Origin: Xanthoparmelia taractica
Lineage: Eukaryota > Ascomycota > Lecanoromycetes > Lecanorales > Parmeliaceae
NCBI GenBank assembly: GCA_033085395.1
Contig: JANQBS010000002.1
Location: 310,001-374,000, forward strand
DNA: 64,000 bases
Direction: 5' to 3'
Shown: in pieces, positions 44,096-56,326 of the stretch
How positions within the stretch are numbered: position 1 is the stretch's first letter
Layout of the letters: every line of letters begins with the position of its first letter
Made by a program: the position numbers and the translations under genes
The notes under the pieces: generated by a model
Database searches by the model: none
What the model saw: only the letters and a program-made list of their open reading frames with translations
What the model was told of the DNA's origin: nothing

Positions 44096-47000
44096 ATGTC
44101 ATATCACCAAGCTCCTCGCCAACCGCAAGGTACTGGTAGCTCGCCAGGCAAATCCAGTCCACTGCGCTACACGGCATCCAACGCCTCCACCAACTCTTCA
44201 GCATACTCCTCGTCCTCCAACTCTTTCCTCCTAAGTCGCACAAGCACCATGTCTTCAACTACATCCAGTGTGAATCAAAATTATGGCGCGGGCCACAAAA
44301 GGGGAATCAGCGAGACGTCCCCAACCCGGCCATCAACGAGAGAAGGTATCAAACAGCCTGATTTGACTGCAGCAGGAGGATACAAGAGCATTAGACAGTC
44401 GCTTAGACCTTTAACTCAAGCGCCCAATTCGTCTCCTTCCGCGCCTGTCCTAAAGCCCTATCAGTCGCATCATTACACCCCAGGGCCCGTGGAACCGCCA
44501 AGATATCATTACGATGGACCGGCCTATTCTTCTCCGGCGGGTGCATCCCAATTCAGCCGAGCAAACTCGAAACTAGGCCGAACTGGGTCTGTAACGCCCA
44601 TGACGTCTGGTGCTCAGAGGCACAAGCACACGAGTTCAAGTCCTCACGGGCCGAATCTTACCTCGCCAGAATTGAATGTTCTCAAGAATTCCTCCACAAG
44701 TCATCTGAGAGCGCTATCCAAATTTGCTCAAGACGGATCAAGTGAGGAGTTTCCTATCACATCACCCGCAGTTGCTGGGCTATCAGGTCGCAGACAATTG
44801 AAAAGAACCGATTCTACAAGGGCAACAAAGAGCTCCGGAACAGAAAGTAGCGCTAGGGGGTCGGCTTGGTCAGAGAGTAATTGGATGGAAAAGCAAAGAC
44901 AGTTTTTGCAGGCCTACGAGTACTTATGCCATATAGGGGAAGCCAAGGAATGGATAGAGGACATCATACATCAGCAGTTACCCCCAATTGTGCAGCTAGA
45001 GGAAGCTTTGAGAAACGGAGTCACATTGGCAGAAATCGTGCAAGCCTTCTATCCTGACCAGCCGATACGGATATTCCGTAATCCCAAGCTCCAGTTTCGG
45101 CATTCCGACAACATCGCCCTATTCTTCGACTTTCTGGCCGACATGGAACTTCCTGAACTATTCCGGTTCGAGCTGATCGACCTCTATGAGAAGAAAAACA
45201 TACCAAAAGTAATCTATTGTATACATGCACTATCTTGGCTGCTATTTCGGAAAGGCCTTGTGGACTTTCGGATTGGCAATTTAGTCGGTCAACTCCAATT
45301 TGAGCATCACGAATTAGAGGCAATGCAAAAGGGCTTAGACAAAGCTGGTATCAGTATGCCTAGTTTCTCTGGGATGGGAGCAAGCTTCGGCGCAGAGCCA
45401 GAGCCAGTACCTGAACCCGAGCCGGTCGAAACAGAAGAGAACAGGATAGCGAGAGAACTTGGTGAACACGAGCCCACACTCGTTGACCTGCAATCACAGA
45501 TTAGAGGAGCCGTCATTCGTATGGGTCTCGGAACTAATATGCAAGCCTTGTGGGACGCCGAAGAGGAGCTTGTCGATCTGCAGTCAATTATAAGAGGCAA
45601 GTGGGCGCGAGAGATCGCTGAGTACCGCTTAAGCATGAAGCGTTTCGCCATCGACCTTCAGAGTGCCGCTCGCGGTTTTCTTGCACGAAGCACGCAACGT
45701 GACAGAGAAGACTGGTGGAGAGGCAGAGAGTCTGAGGTTGTCACCTTGCAGAGTCTGGTACGAGCGAGGAATGTCAGAGTCGAGACACAGCATCTGAAAT
45801 CACGGGCAAGAAGGGAAGAATCTGGCGTTCGTTCTGTGCAAGCTGCAATTCGGGGCGCACTTCAACGAAAAATTGTCAATGACCGATTCGAAGAGACCAA
45901 AAGTGCTTCACTGACGGTGAACAAACTTCAAGCTGCAATCAGGGGAATGCTCCGGCGTCGAAGTATGCGGGACGAACATCATAACATTCAACTAGCGCAG
46001 AAAGCAATTACAACATTGCAAGCAGCAGCACGAGCAGCTCATCAAAGGCAGTACCTTGCACAACAAGCGAAAACTCTGGCGAGAGCGCAAAATACGATCA
46101 CAGCATTGCAAGCAGCAGCACGAGCGGCCAATCAGAGGCGACGTCTGGCACAACAACTTAAGGCTCTAGAAAGCCATAACAAGTCCTGGTGCTCGTTCCA
46201 ATCACTTTCGAGAGCAAGACTGGTTCGAAAACGGCTTCAAATGACTAAAAATGAGCTTGCCCTACAAAGTCAACCGATCACGACAATACAAGCAATAGCA
46301 CGCGGGAATCGCATACGGCAGGACATGCTCTGGATTGAATGCTCACTCAGCAATGCAGGGCAGGACATCGTGGCTCTTCAGGCTGCAGCTCGTGGCTGTT
46401 TGTTACGTCAAAAACATACGGCTGATCTTCAAACCCTAAGAGGATACGGTCCGGAGATCATCTCATTACAAGCCCAGCTGCGAGGCCAATCTCTCAGAAA
46501 ACTCCAGCTCGGTCTTCGCGACGACCTCCTCTCAAATATGCCGGAAATATTGCAGCTTCAGGCACTGTCTCGGGGGCTATTGATCAGATCGGATGTCGGC
46601 TACCTGCTCAGTCAGCTGGAAGACGAAGAAGCTAGTGTAGCTGAACTCCAAGCTGCAATCCGAGGCAAACAAGTTCGTGGAAAATTTGCGGAAAAGCAGC
46701 GGTTCTTCAAAGCCAACATGGAAAAGGTTGTCAAAGTACAGAGCTTTATTCGTGGAAAGATACAAGGTGAAGCCTACAAGAGTCTGACCAGTGGCACGAA
46801 TCCGCCTGTTGGTACTGTCAAAGGCTTCGTGCATCTCCTCAATGACAGCGACTTTGACTTCGACGAAGAAGTAGAGTTCGAGAGGCTTCGGAAGACTGTG
46901 GTGCAGCATGTGCGCCAAAACGAGATGGCTGATCAGTACATTACACAGTTAGACATCAAGATCGCTCTATTGGTAAAGAACAAGATCACGCTCGACGAAG

Positions 47001-49306
47001 TCGTCAAGCACCAGAAACATTTTGGTGGTGACGCGGGAAGTCTTCTTACAAATACGGAAATCTCCTCCAAGGATCCCTTCGATCTCAAGGCCCTAAACAA
47101 AAACTCGAGAAGGAAGCTTGAACACTATCAGGAGCTCTTTTTCATATTACAGACTCAACCCCAATACCTCGCTCGACTATTCAAAAGACTTCGAGAGCAG
47201 GCAACCGCCGAGAGGGAGTGTGAACGAGTCAAGCACTTGATGATGGGACTCTTCGGCTACGCGCAGAAAAGGCGAGAGGAATACTATCTGGTCAAGCTCA
47301 TCACACGGTCAATGAAGGAAGAGATAGACCATTGTACTTCGATTCAAGAGTACTTGAGAGGCAATTTCTTCTGGGCGAAGCTGTTTGGTGCCTACATCAA
47401 ATCGCCGCGAGATCGCAAATACTTGCGTGACCTGCTATCTCCGATTGTCAAGGATAACATCATTGACAACCCAGAACTGGATCTTGAAAGTGATCCGATG
47501 CAAATTTATCTATCTGCGATAGAGAATGAGCAGCTGCGCACAGGTCAAAGGAGCCAGCGAAGCCCAGACATACCACGTGAGCAAGCTATCCGTGACCCGG
47601 AAACGAAGCGGACGTTTATCACTCATCTCCAAGACCTTCGAGATATTGCGGATCAGTTCTTTGCTACTCTAGAGGACGGCCTACAGAGGATGCCTTTTGG
47701 AGTGCGATACGTCGCCCAGCAAATGTTTGAGAACCTCACCTCTAGATTTCAGCACGAAGAGCAGGGGTACATGTTGCAGATTGTAGGCCATTGGGTGTGG
47801 AAGGCCTATCTCCAGCCTGCCTTGACTGAACCAGAGAAGTTTGGGGTCATCGATCGAGGGCTGTCACAGGAGCAGAAAAGGAATGTTGGGGAAGTATCCA
47901 AAGTGGTCGGTCAGGTCGCCGCCGGCAGGCTATTTGGTGGCGAGAATGTCTTCCTTCAGCCGCTCAACAGCTACGTGGGGGAATCGATCGAGCGCCTTGG
48001 CGAGACATGGGGCAGTCGTGAGTTTCCCATAGTACTTAACCCTGCTCTGCCGTCTGCTGACAACTGGTGCTAGTAATCGACGTCGCGAACGCTGAGACCC
48101 ATTTCGACATTGACGAGTTTAATGATCTCTACTCACGGACAAAGCCTACGCTGTACATTAAAATGGCAGACATATTCGCGGTTCATCATCTTGTTGCAGC
48201 TGATGCATCATACATTTGCCCAACGCGAGATGATATCCTGCAGGAAGTCATTAGAGAGCTTGGTAGCGTCAAAAACAACGAGAACGAGCTCATGAATGTC
48301 AGCAAATCCGAGATCTCCCTCACGCTGAATCCTAAACTGCACGAAGCTGAAGGTAAAATCTGCCTCACTAGAATGTGCTGGGCAAGACTGATGGTATCTG
48401 ACAGATCCCGATGCTGAAGTTAAAGCACTCTTCATGGAGACCAAACGCTGTATACTATACGTTATCAGAGTGCAGTCGGGAGGTGACCTTATGGAGATCA
48501 TGGTCAAGCCAATCACGATGGAAGACGAGGATCGCTGGGAGGCCCTGGTCCGGGATGAGCTTTCAGCTGGAAGCCACAAACGTGGCGCTTACGCAGAAGC
48601 CGGCACGCTGACCGACATTGCCTCAATGACCTATGCAGAGCTCAAGCGCACTGCTCTTGAGAACATCCTCCACCTCGAGCGATATGGCCGTCTCACGCGC
48701 CACAACCACTACCAAGACCTGCTCAATGCTATTGCAGTTGACATACGCACAAAGCACCGCCGACGTGTTCAACGTCACAAAGAACTCGAGACCGTCAATC
48801 TTACGCTCGCCCGTCTCAGGGACCAAGCCACCTATCTGGAACAGCAACTCAAAACCTATAATGACTACATTGAGCAAGCCATGGTGACTCTCCAAAACAA
48901 GAAAGGCAAGAAACGCTTCCTGATGCCCTTCACTAAGCAATGGGACCATGAGCGCGAACTCCAGCGTTCCGGTCGCGTGCCGAAATTTGGCTCCTTCAAG
49001 TACTCAGCGCAAGATCTTGCCAATCGCGGCATACTTGTGTCCTGGCAGGGATACAGCGAGCGTCAATGGGACAGAATTGACCTAACAATCTCCAGTAATG
49101 AGGTTGGCGTCTTCAGCATCGACGGAAGCAACGGGCCGATAGCGATGCCGGGAGCGAGCGCACAGATACCGCTGGATGATCTGTTGCAAGCGCAATTCAA
49201 CAACACGCAATTTTTGGAATTCTTCCCTGACTGCAAGGTCAGGGTGAATGTGAATTTGTTCCTGCATTTGATTATGAGGAAGTTTTATAAGGACAAGGAC
49301 TCATGA
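44096..49306 (+). CDS. IQGAP-family scaffold (Rng2-like)
   Basis: Actomyosin-ring and polarity scaffold. Three exons: 44096-48017, 48074-48352 and 48405-49306, giving 1700 residues. The first 255 residues are Ser/Pro-rich and disordered. A calponin-homology domain occupies about 265-380 (RQFLQAYEYLCHIGEAKEWI, GVTLAEIVQAFYP, LFFDFLADMELPELFRFEL). A Glu/Pro stretch (EPEPVPEPEPVE) follows. About fifteen IQ-like repeats of the form LQxxxRGxxxR span about 463-895. The RasGAP-related domain (about 990-1270) includes YLARLFKRL and FFWAKLFGAYIKSP. The C-terminal RGCT-type domain follows, with FGSFKYSAQDLANRGIL near the end. Introns are 56 nt (GTGAGT..CTAG) and 52 nt (GTAAAA..GACAG). The ATG at 44096 is the first in frame. 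Length exceeds fission-yeast Rng2 (1489), mainly through the N-terminus and IQ array. Confidence 0.94.
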
Positions 49307-50036
49307 TGGGAGCTACAGAAATGTGTTAGAGAAGGGACGAAAACGGTCTCGTGCATTGACTGATGAAGGCGTACTAGGTTGTCAAAGCATTTACATGGCC
49401 TGCATGACACGAAAGCGCTCCATCATTTGCGTTCTTATTTTTTTGGGCGCTCCGGATGTCTATCTGTACACTTTAAGTGAGTTACCTGTTGCACAGCGCT
49501 GGTATTGCAAATGGAGTTTTTCTCGGCTCTTTTTGATCAGGGTCTGAGAAGTGCGTCTTTGTGAAAACGCAAAGGCTCGAAAAGAAATGAATGGCTTCTT
49601 CGTACATACGACATTTTGCCCATTAAACCTGCAATGTTATACTGTGGAACTCGTGAAAATCAGATCCTGATATTGCCCATTCATATAAGAGATCAGAGAC
49701 GTGATAAAGATAAGAGCCCCAAGCGATGCTTCAGACGCAGTAACCGCCAAACTCAAAACAGCACATGCCGCCGTTGCGTATATACAGGATGGGCGTACTC
49801 GTATAAGTTCTAATTTCTAAGCGACTTGGAAAGCGTATCCGCGTAGCCGCTTTATGGTCGACGTTCGAATACCATATGTGTAAGAGATCTTAAGAATGCC
49901 GAAGGATGTTTTTCTCTCTTACAATCTGACTTGTAGTTTTCTTTTCGAAGGGATCATTTGGTGAAATATTGGCAGGGAAGTGTAAAATGAATGAATGTTA
50001 TGGCGATAAGGGAGGGGGTTTGAGGTCAGCGTATAA

Positions 50037-50057
50037 ATCAATCAATCAATCAATCAA
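50037..50057. repeat. ATCA microsatellite
   Basis: Five consecutive ATCA units on the plus strand, in non-coding sequence. Confidence 0.85.
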
Positions 50058-50473
50058 AATGCATCCGTCCACCGCCGCCGCTGCTGCTGTTGCTGTTATC
50101 ACGTCCTGTTCTGATTCTCTTATCTGTTTCATTGAAAATTGATAGCATACTCGTTGTGAAAGAAGAACAACAAAGCATGCCTGCCCTGCCATTCTGCCTC
50201 TGCCTCTGCGTCGTGAAGTTGACGATAGAAAACAACAACAACAACGCAAGCCTCACAACTCTACCACAATCATGCACGCGCGCTCTCCGTCCTTCTTTTT
50301 CTTCTTCTTCTTTCCATTCTCCCTCGCCCCTTTACAGCCGCGCGGGAGGAGCCATAGAGAGAGAGATCCGCCGCCCCCCCCGTTGGTACGGTTCACATAC
50401 AGTTTAAATATCAATTGGTGACTTGATCCACGAATCCTAACAACGGCAACAAATAACGACGACAGACCTTGCA

Positions 50474-50668
50474 ATGCCGCACGGAAACACATATACATAT
50501 GCTGCGCCACCACGCTCGTCCATCACATCCTGCCCCGGCGGCGCCTACGTCAAGGTGCCCGGCTTCAACGGCGAGGGCTACGAATGCAGCCAAGCGGACC
50601 TCGATCCCGAGCAAAGTACGAGGCCGACGGGCTCGTTCTGCTTTTGCCAGTGCGTGTGCGGGATGTAG
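50474..50668 (+). CDS. Putative small cysteine-rich protein, 64 residues
   Basis: ATG at 50474 to TAG at 50666-50668. The frame has high G/C at third positions, unlike the surrounding non-coding DNA. Six Cys residues occur, with a dense cluster at the C-terminus (SFCFCQCVCGM) and one in CPGGAYVKVPGF. There is no signal peptide, so it is either intracellular (for example metal binding) or part of a larger gene whose 5' exon I cannot see. No family recognised. Confidence 0.35.
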   Translation: MPHGNTYTYAAPPRSSITSCPGGAYVKVPGFNGEGYECSQADLDPEQSTRPTGSFCFCQCVCGM

Positions 50669-53450
50669 AAGGTGAAAGGGAAAGGTGGGGCGAACGATCT
50701 GGTGGGACATATTGATGATGGGGCGGAGGGGTTTGTGGCTGGGGGTCCCGCCGACTTCTAGTACTCGTACTTCGGCGGGTCTGCTTGCAGGCTTCGGCAC
50801 TTTATCGATTGAGTGACATCCGCCAAAGCAACCGATGAGCGACGAACGCTAGACTGCCGCGTTGGGTTAAAGCAGTGGTTCAACAGGGTTAATGAGAGCT
50901 TCGACGGCCGACGGTTATGAGCTGGCGACTTTTACAGCGACTGCACCAGTAACGACGACGACGACTTCACTGGCGGAGGTAAAGCAGCTTTGACCGTACG
51001 ATGGATTTAAGAGGAGGAAGTTTGCGCGTTGAGTGACTAGAGAGACGAACTTGGCATGGCTGTTGAGGTGGTAGTCGTAGGAAAGAGGAGGAGTGGGGGA
51101 GAGCTAATTAGGCCGCGGACTATAATCCCCATAAAGGTCATTAGATCCAGGGTAGTTATTTTCGGCACAGAGCTTGAATCTTCATGCAGAGTCCTTCGTC
51201 ATCCATTGCCCTGGTGATGTCCATCTTGGAAATGCCTGGACAGTAATTCTACTGCTAACCACAGCCAAGATCTCCTTTGATGAGCGATCTAAAGACCAGC
51301 TGGTAGAGGGCGACTGTGCTTCCAACCTTAATGACCGCCAGAAGGTCACGAGTGCTTGAAGATCTGGATGAGTAAGCAAGGTAGGGTCAATGTCAATATT
51401 AAAGGCAGGAACAACCTAGAACATTAGAGATAGTCAGACTCGGTTAAGTATGCCAAGGCCAATAGCCAGAAGAAACTCTTTGATGAGAACAGGAAAATCC
51501 GATGAAGCTTGGAAAAGAGCGACGAAGTATGTGTTTTCTGGAATATGCGGGCCTGAAGAGAGTGCATCGTTGCCGCATGAAGAATCGTGCTGTTGAGGAC
51601 ACGTGTAGCACGTCGATCATGACGCTTGAGAACCGCTTGAGGTCTAGGGTGCTATTTGAACGGCGATGATCCAAGCGCAGAGTTTTAGCCTCCGTAGATC
51701 ATGGACATGGCGACTTGGCTGTTATCCCTCTCCTCAGCCACAACAGGTTGCACCTGTATCATTTTGCTGCTCGGTTTTTGACCTGCATTCGAGGCCAGCT
51801 TTTGTCGACCTGGATCAAGGAGAGTCTGATTCGAACATGCAAAGGGCTTGCATGAGAAGATTCTGTAACGGGCGGGCTCTAGCACACCCCACTGTACTCT
51901 CTGCAAGTACCCTGATGCACGTCACCCCTTTGAGGCACCGGATGGTACAAAGTGCTACAATTAGCTCGCTAGTTGCATACGATTGAGACGTGTCGCTTTG
52001 TATTTGCGTGGCCTGAGCGGACACCTCCACCTCCGAACCTCGTTCATAGTCTGAGCTGAAGAAGCTTCGAGCTGTAGATTACTGTTGTGCTGGTAATATG
52101 CAAAAACCCTGCATGATCTTAGCAAACGTTTCATCCGTGTTGGACTTGGCCAAAGAGTCTTCATTCTCATAGCAGCTGGAGGCGACTCAGATTGATGAGA
52201 TCTGGACAGACCATAAGAGATGAGGCCAAGCGCTGACCTGGATACGGCTGATTTCTGCGGCTGTAGCGATGAAGCGTGCGTTCTACTTCTGTAGTGCCAT
52301 CTTTTACATGATATTCCTTGTCTTTGTCTCGAGGGCTAGCCTCTATGGTTGTATCAAGTCAAACCATTTCTGCTCGAATAACGCTAACTTAGATCGAATT
52401 ATGCCACTACCCGTCTATCTTGTCACAACTGTAACCGAATCTTCAGCTGTCACTTCTCCGCATCTGTCCGGCTCTCCCCCAAGGGCAATTGAGAACTTGG
52501 CTGCAGCGGAACTTCTCGACGCGTCTCATCCAGCCAGCCCATGAAAGGTCCATTCGCTGTTTAGATGTTATCACTTATGCAACAAAGCGCAACCCCTGCC
52601 ACAACCGGGGGGGAAAACCACCCCGGAGCTAAAGATGACATGCATGTGCAGAGAGGACAGAACAGCCGGTCACATCCGATTGCTCTGTGAGAAATAAGCA
52701 ATTTGACCCAGGTTGTTCTATGAGTGCGTTGAATCCGGGTAAAGTCGAGGAAGAGGGCCGATCCGATCCTAATTCCTCATGACATGTGCTCTCAAACTCA
52801 ATCTCGCTAAAGTTAGGACAACGTCTGCAACAAAGCGAGCAAGGTGGTTGTGAGGGCGGGGGTTGTTCCGGATAATATTTTGCTGCAAATAGTTGGGCAT
52901 AGGTGGGGATGCATATCGATCCGCCACCATTGGTGATAGGAAGGGAAACTTAAGTGGCACTCGTATTCCGCAATTCATCATCGCTGGAACATGTCCAAGC
53001 AAGATGCCTGTCAAGTCCATATCAAGGATTCACGTTATAAAGTGACTTCCTCGCCTGAAGCAATGACACCTTCAATCACATTACTGTCTCTGAACATTCC
53101 TAGAAGCCTGATCTGACAAATCGGCGTCTCACCACACAGCGTACAAGTACAGAGCCCTGTATCCTAGACTAATGGCCACCTCCTAATCGGTTAAAAGCCG
53201 ACCTCACAATGCAGGGACACACAAGTACCAGTATTGCGCAGCAGATCTATGCACCAAGATGAGAAGAAACTTGCCATTTGGGCCTCATGCATAAACGTGC
53301 AAGGCGAACCGGTCTTGAGTGGACTCATGCTCCTGAGCACCCATAGCGTCATGACTCACGACAATCGAATCAGACCACCAGTTAGATCAGCGCACCACGT
53401 TGGGTACGTTTGAGATTTTGTAATGCTACGCAACCTGCAAAGAGCTTCAT

Positions 53451-55055
53451 CTAATTTAGAGCAGTAAGCCTGTTAGCAAGGTATTGATCCTCGAACCTGG
53501 CGATAACGGAGCCTTCATGCTGCATGGAATCGCAGACGCTATCAAAAGGGTGGCCAAAGAGGGTTTGGTCTTGTCGGTCGAACACAATGCCGCTTGATTG
53601 GGTTCCGGGAATCTCGCCCATGCTACCGTAGTCGTAATCGTAAACGTGATTTTCCGGAAGTGATGGCTGTGTAGAAGACAATGGAGGGGTCAAGTAGTAT
53701 GGCAGCCCATGTGTATCGTTCCAATTGTGTTGAGGAGAAGTCTGCCGGAGAGGCTCGCCTGAATGAGCGTTGAAGGTCATGCTAAGCTCGCTTTTGGGGT
53801 ACGGTGGGTATCTGGCATCATGCTGAAGCAACGCAGATCTTCTCAATTTAGCAGACTTCCTAGCCGCTCTCCCTCCCTTTCTCCCAGATCGCTGCCTCTT
53901 AGGATCTGCCTGGTCAAAACTGTCGCTCCTCTTGCTAACCGTCTTCTGGCGATATCTAGTAGTAGACTCGATTCCAGCACCAACAGCCGAAGGCTCCAGG
54001 ACCCAAATGAAGCCTTTCTTGGCTTTGTTCGATGGATCAACGTGGGGAACCTTTCTGAAAGCCTGCATCTGTGTGAGTGTCCAATTAAGTGGCGCGCTGT
54101 GAGTTGGCAAACATACCCCGTTCATCGACAGATTGTGTCTGACGCTGTTCTGCCATCCCTTGAAGGCTGGATCTCTTGCCTTGTCGGTATTTCGCGCTAT
54201 CCATTCATAGATGTCCTTTAACACCATCTGGTGGTTTGGAGCATCCATCAACGCTCGATAGATGAGCTTCGCATAAGGAGGCTCGCCTTGCTTGCCCTCA
54301 CTCTCGCTCCCGCTGTCCAATGGGTCGAGTCGTTCAGTCCCCCGGAAGGGGCCGTGCAGCTTGTGTTGAGCTGGCGTCCGCAGGTCCGAAGATTTTGTAT
54401 ATAATGATGAGCCAAATGAAGGCGCCGTATCATAGGCATAAGCTTGTGGCGGGTCATAGTCAGGTCTAGTCCTTGTTTTCTCAACGGTGTTACCAATTGC
54501 GAAGTCCCTCCAGGGCGGCGGCTGGGTTTTACGGCTTGACGTGAGTTGTGTGGGACATCGAATTGCTGAACTGGATTGAGGGGGGGTGGTCACTCCATGC
54601 TCTGTCTCAAATGAACTGCTATTGAAAGGAGGCGACAATGAAGAGAACGGCGTTGGCAGCAGTTGATGGGTTCCCATGCCCCACTTGTCGTCTCCTTTCG
54701 CTTGATCCTCAACATCTCCGAAACAGGTCCGCGAATGGACAGCGGAAGAGCTTAGCTCCATGCGACAGCCAAGGGACGTATGGCTGAAGTTCGCTGGCTG
54801 CCCTGATCTTGGCCATGTATACGAACTTTCCGGACCGATGTAAGCCTGACAGGGAGTATGTTGTAAGGCATCATGACTGTGATCTGATAGCGTTGAAGCT
54901 CTGTTGACGAGCAGCGTGGGCATGATAGTTTGTGAACCACTATCAGTGATCGGAGATTCGTGGGGGGTTAAAGGATTGTCAGAACTGAGGTCACTTGAAC
55001 TGGTTGGCAATTCGGAGGAAGGAAAGGGGCGATTGATTGATCTATGTAGCAACAT
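53451..55055 (-). CDS. Forkhead transcription factor
   Basis: Nuclear DNA-binding protein. Two exons, 54117-55055 and 53451-54068, giving 518 residues. The winged-helix domain starts YAKLIYRALMDAPNHQMVLK and continues IYEWIARNTDKARDPAFKGW, then the recognition helix QNSVRHNLSMN and, after the intron, MQAFRKVP and KGFIWVLEPSAV. A basic segment follows (KRQRSGRKGGRAARKSAKLR), probably nuclear localisation. Both ends are Ser/Pro-rich and disordered. There is no FHA domain, so it is of the Sep1/Mei4-like rather than Fkh1/2-like group; the target genes are unknown. The intron is 48 nt (GTATGT..CACACAG), with no in-frame stop if retained. Start at 55055 chosen as first ATG of the frame. Confidence 0.9.
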   Translation of the reverse strand: MLLHRSINRPFPSSELPTSSSDLSSDNPLTPHESPITDSGSQTIMPTLLVNRASTLSDHSHDALQHTPCQAYIGPESSYTWPRSGQPANFSHTSLGCRMELSSSAVHSRTCFGDVEDQAKGDDKWGMGTHQLLPTPFSSLSPPFNSSSFETEHGVTTPPQSSSAIRCPTQLTSSRKTQPPPWRDFAIGNTVEKTRTRPDYDPPQAYAYDTAPSFGSSLYTKSSDLRTPAQHKLHGPFRGTERLDPLDSGSESEGKQGEPPYAKLIYRALMDAPNHQMVLKDIYEWIARNTDKARDPAFKGWQNSVRHNLSMNGVCLPTHSAPLNWTLTQMQAFRKVPHVDPSNKAKKGFIWVLEPSAVGAGIESTTRYRQKTVSKRSDSFDQADPKRQRSGRKGGRAARKSAKLRRSALLQHDARYPPYPKSELSMTFNAHSGEPLRQTSPQHNWNDTHGLPYYLTPPLSSTQPSLPENHVYDYDYGSMGEIPGTQSSGIVFDRQDQTLFGHPFDSVCDSMQHEGSVIARFEDQYLANRLTALN

Positions 55056-56326
55056 TGCAAGATCAATTCCTCATGGAACGGAGGTGAGCGTTCCTCTTTG
55101 TCCGATTTGGAACAATGCCGATGTCAGTGCAATGGCCTTTCAATTGGCGGGCAAAGAAGAGATGTGGGTGAAGCTTGAGTGACATAGCCTGTGAAACAGA
55201 CAGAAGTAATTCAATTGACTGTTAGCCTCATCTTCAATCTTTAATCATACGGAAGCCAGCTCACAAACAACAAGCTGGCCCTGCAACGCACCCCTGTCGT
55301 GTGCGGCAGGCAAACAAGCATGGGATGGTTAGAAAAACTGTGAATATCCTCTCCGCCGGCTGTGTATCATTCGGCTTCCTGCACCACATTGCCTAAGATG
55401 CGTCATTTACGGAGATTTGCCTCTGTAGGGTCATCCAATTGCAGAGCATCGCTAGCATGGAGCCAGCTCGTGCACTCTGTTAAGAACTTGCCCCCGTTTG
55501 TGAATGTCCAGACAGCTCCCGAATGTGCTCATTGGACTACACGGCTAGATGCATGGTGGCGAATTCATTGGCAAATGGATCCCGGCGTGCACAGATCATT
55601 CTTGCCAAGACCCTAGAATGTCCACAGAATGGTAAGGCAAACCTAGCCACATGATCCTTGATTGGGCACCGATTAAAGGAGAAAATTGAGAATCGGAGAC
55701 GGATGCACAAAGCCTTCAGATGCCGACAGACGTCTGTAGGAGAGATCGTTGATCCCAGGTTGTACGAAAAGCATAATAGAAGCCCATGCACTGTTATCTC
55801 AGAGCCGCAATATTGAGTTCAACAGCATAAGAGCCTCAAATTCAACCTTACGACCTCCCATAACTCCAGATTAGTGCACAGTGCTAAATGCATCATCAGC
55901 AGACGTTTTGTAAGCTATCATTGGTCTAACAGCTTGTCAGAAGTTGTTTGGATATTTTTGATTGCATAAAGCCTTTGATCGTGCTTGTCGTTGTGTATGC
56001 AAGCTGAAGAAGGGGATGGTCATGCAACTCGCGTTAGTCCAGTAGTCCAGGAGTCCACAGGAGGCTGAATACCTGGGCGACCAAGGCGTTGGATGAGCAG
56101 TTGATGTTTTGGTTGACACATGTGGTCATAACAGCTAGTCCCGAAGATACCATGACGATGTACTTCTGTACTTAGGCCTGCATGCGCGCCACCGAAATAC
56201 AAAGGGTTTGACTAAGGAATCAAGTATGTTGTATTGTCAGACCAGAAGGGCTATTCTACACAGCCCCATGACAACGAGAAGGCCAATCGAGGGTGGAACT
56301 ACCAAAAGTGTAATGCACCTAAGGTT
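55056..56326. other. Intergenic, 1.27 kb
   Basis: Upstream of the forkhead gene and downstream of the cactin gene, both on the minus strand. Contains only short frames without domain support. Confidence 0.4.

Larger units (their letters stand above)
49307..53450. other. Gene-poor region, 4.1 kb
   Basis: The largest stretch without a well-supported gene. Apart from the small Cys-rich candidate at 50474, I find only short conflicting frames. A 91-codon plus frame at 52269-52544 starts with a hydrophobic segment (FYFCSAIFYMIFLVFVS), but its remainder looks random. No transposase, reverse transcriptase, long terminal repeat or inverted terminal repeat is evident by eye. Confidence 0.4.

Noticed and set aside
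52269..52544. Small secreted protein with hydrophobic N-terminus
   Set aside because: The hydrophobic start is followed by random-looking sequence with no Cys pattern or homology; kept only as a remark in the gene-poor entry.
51000..53450. Transposon remnant in the gene-poor region
   Set aside because: No transposase or reverse-transcriptase motif, terminal repeat or target-site duplication could be seen; absence of genes alone is not evidence.
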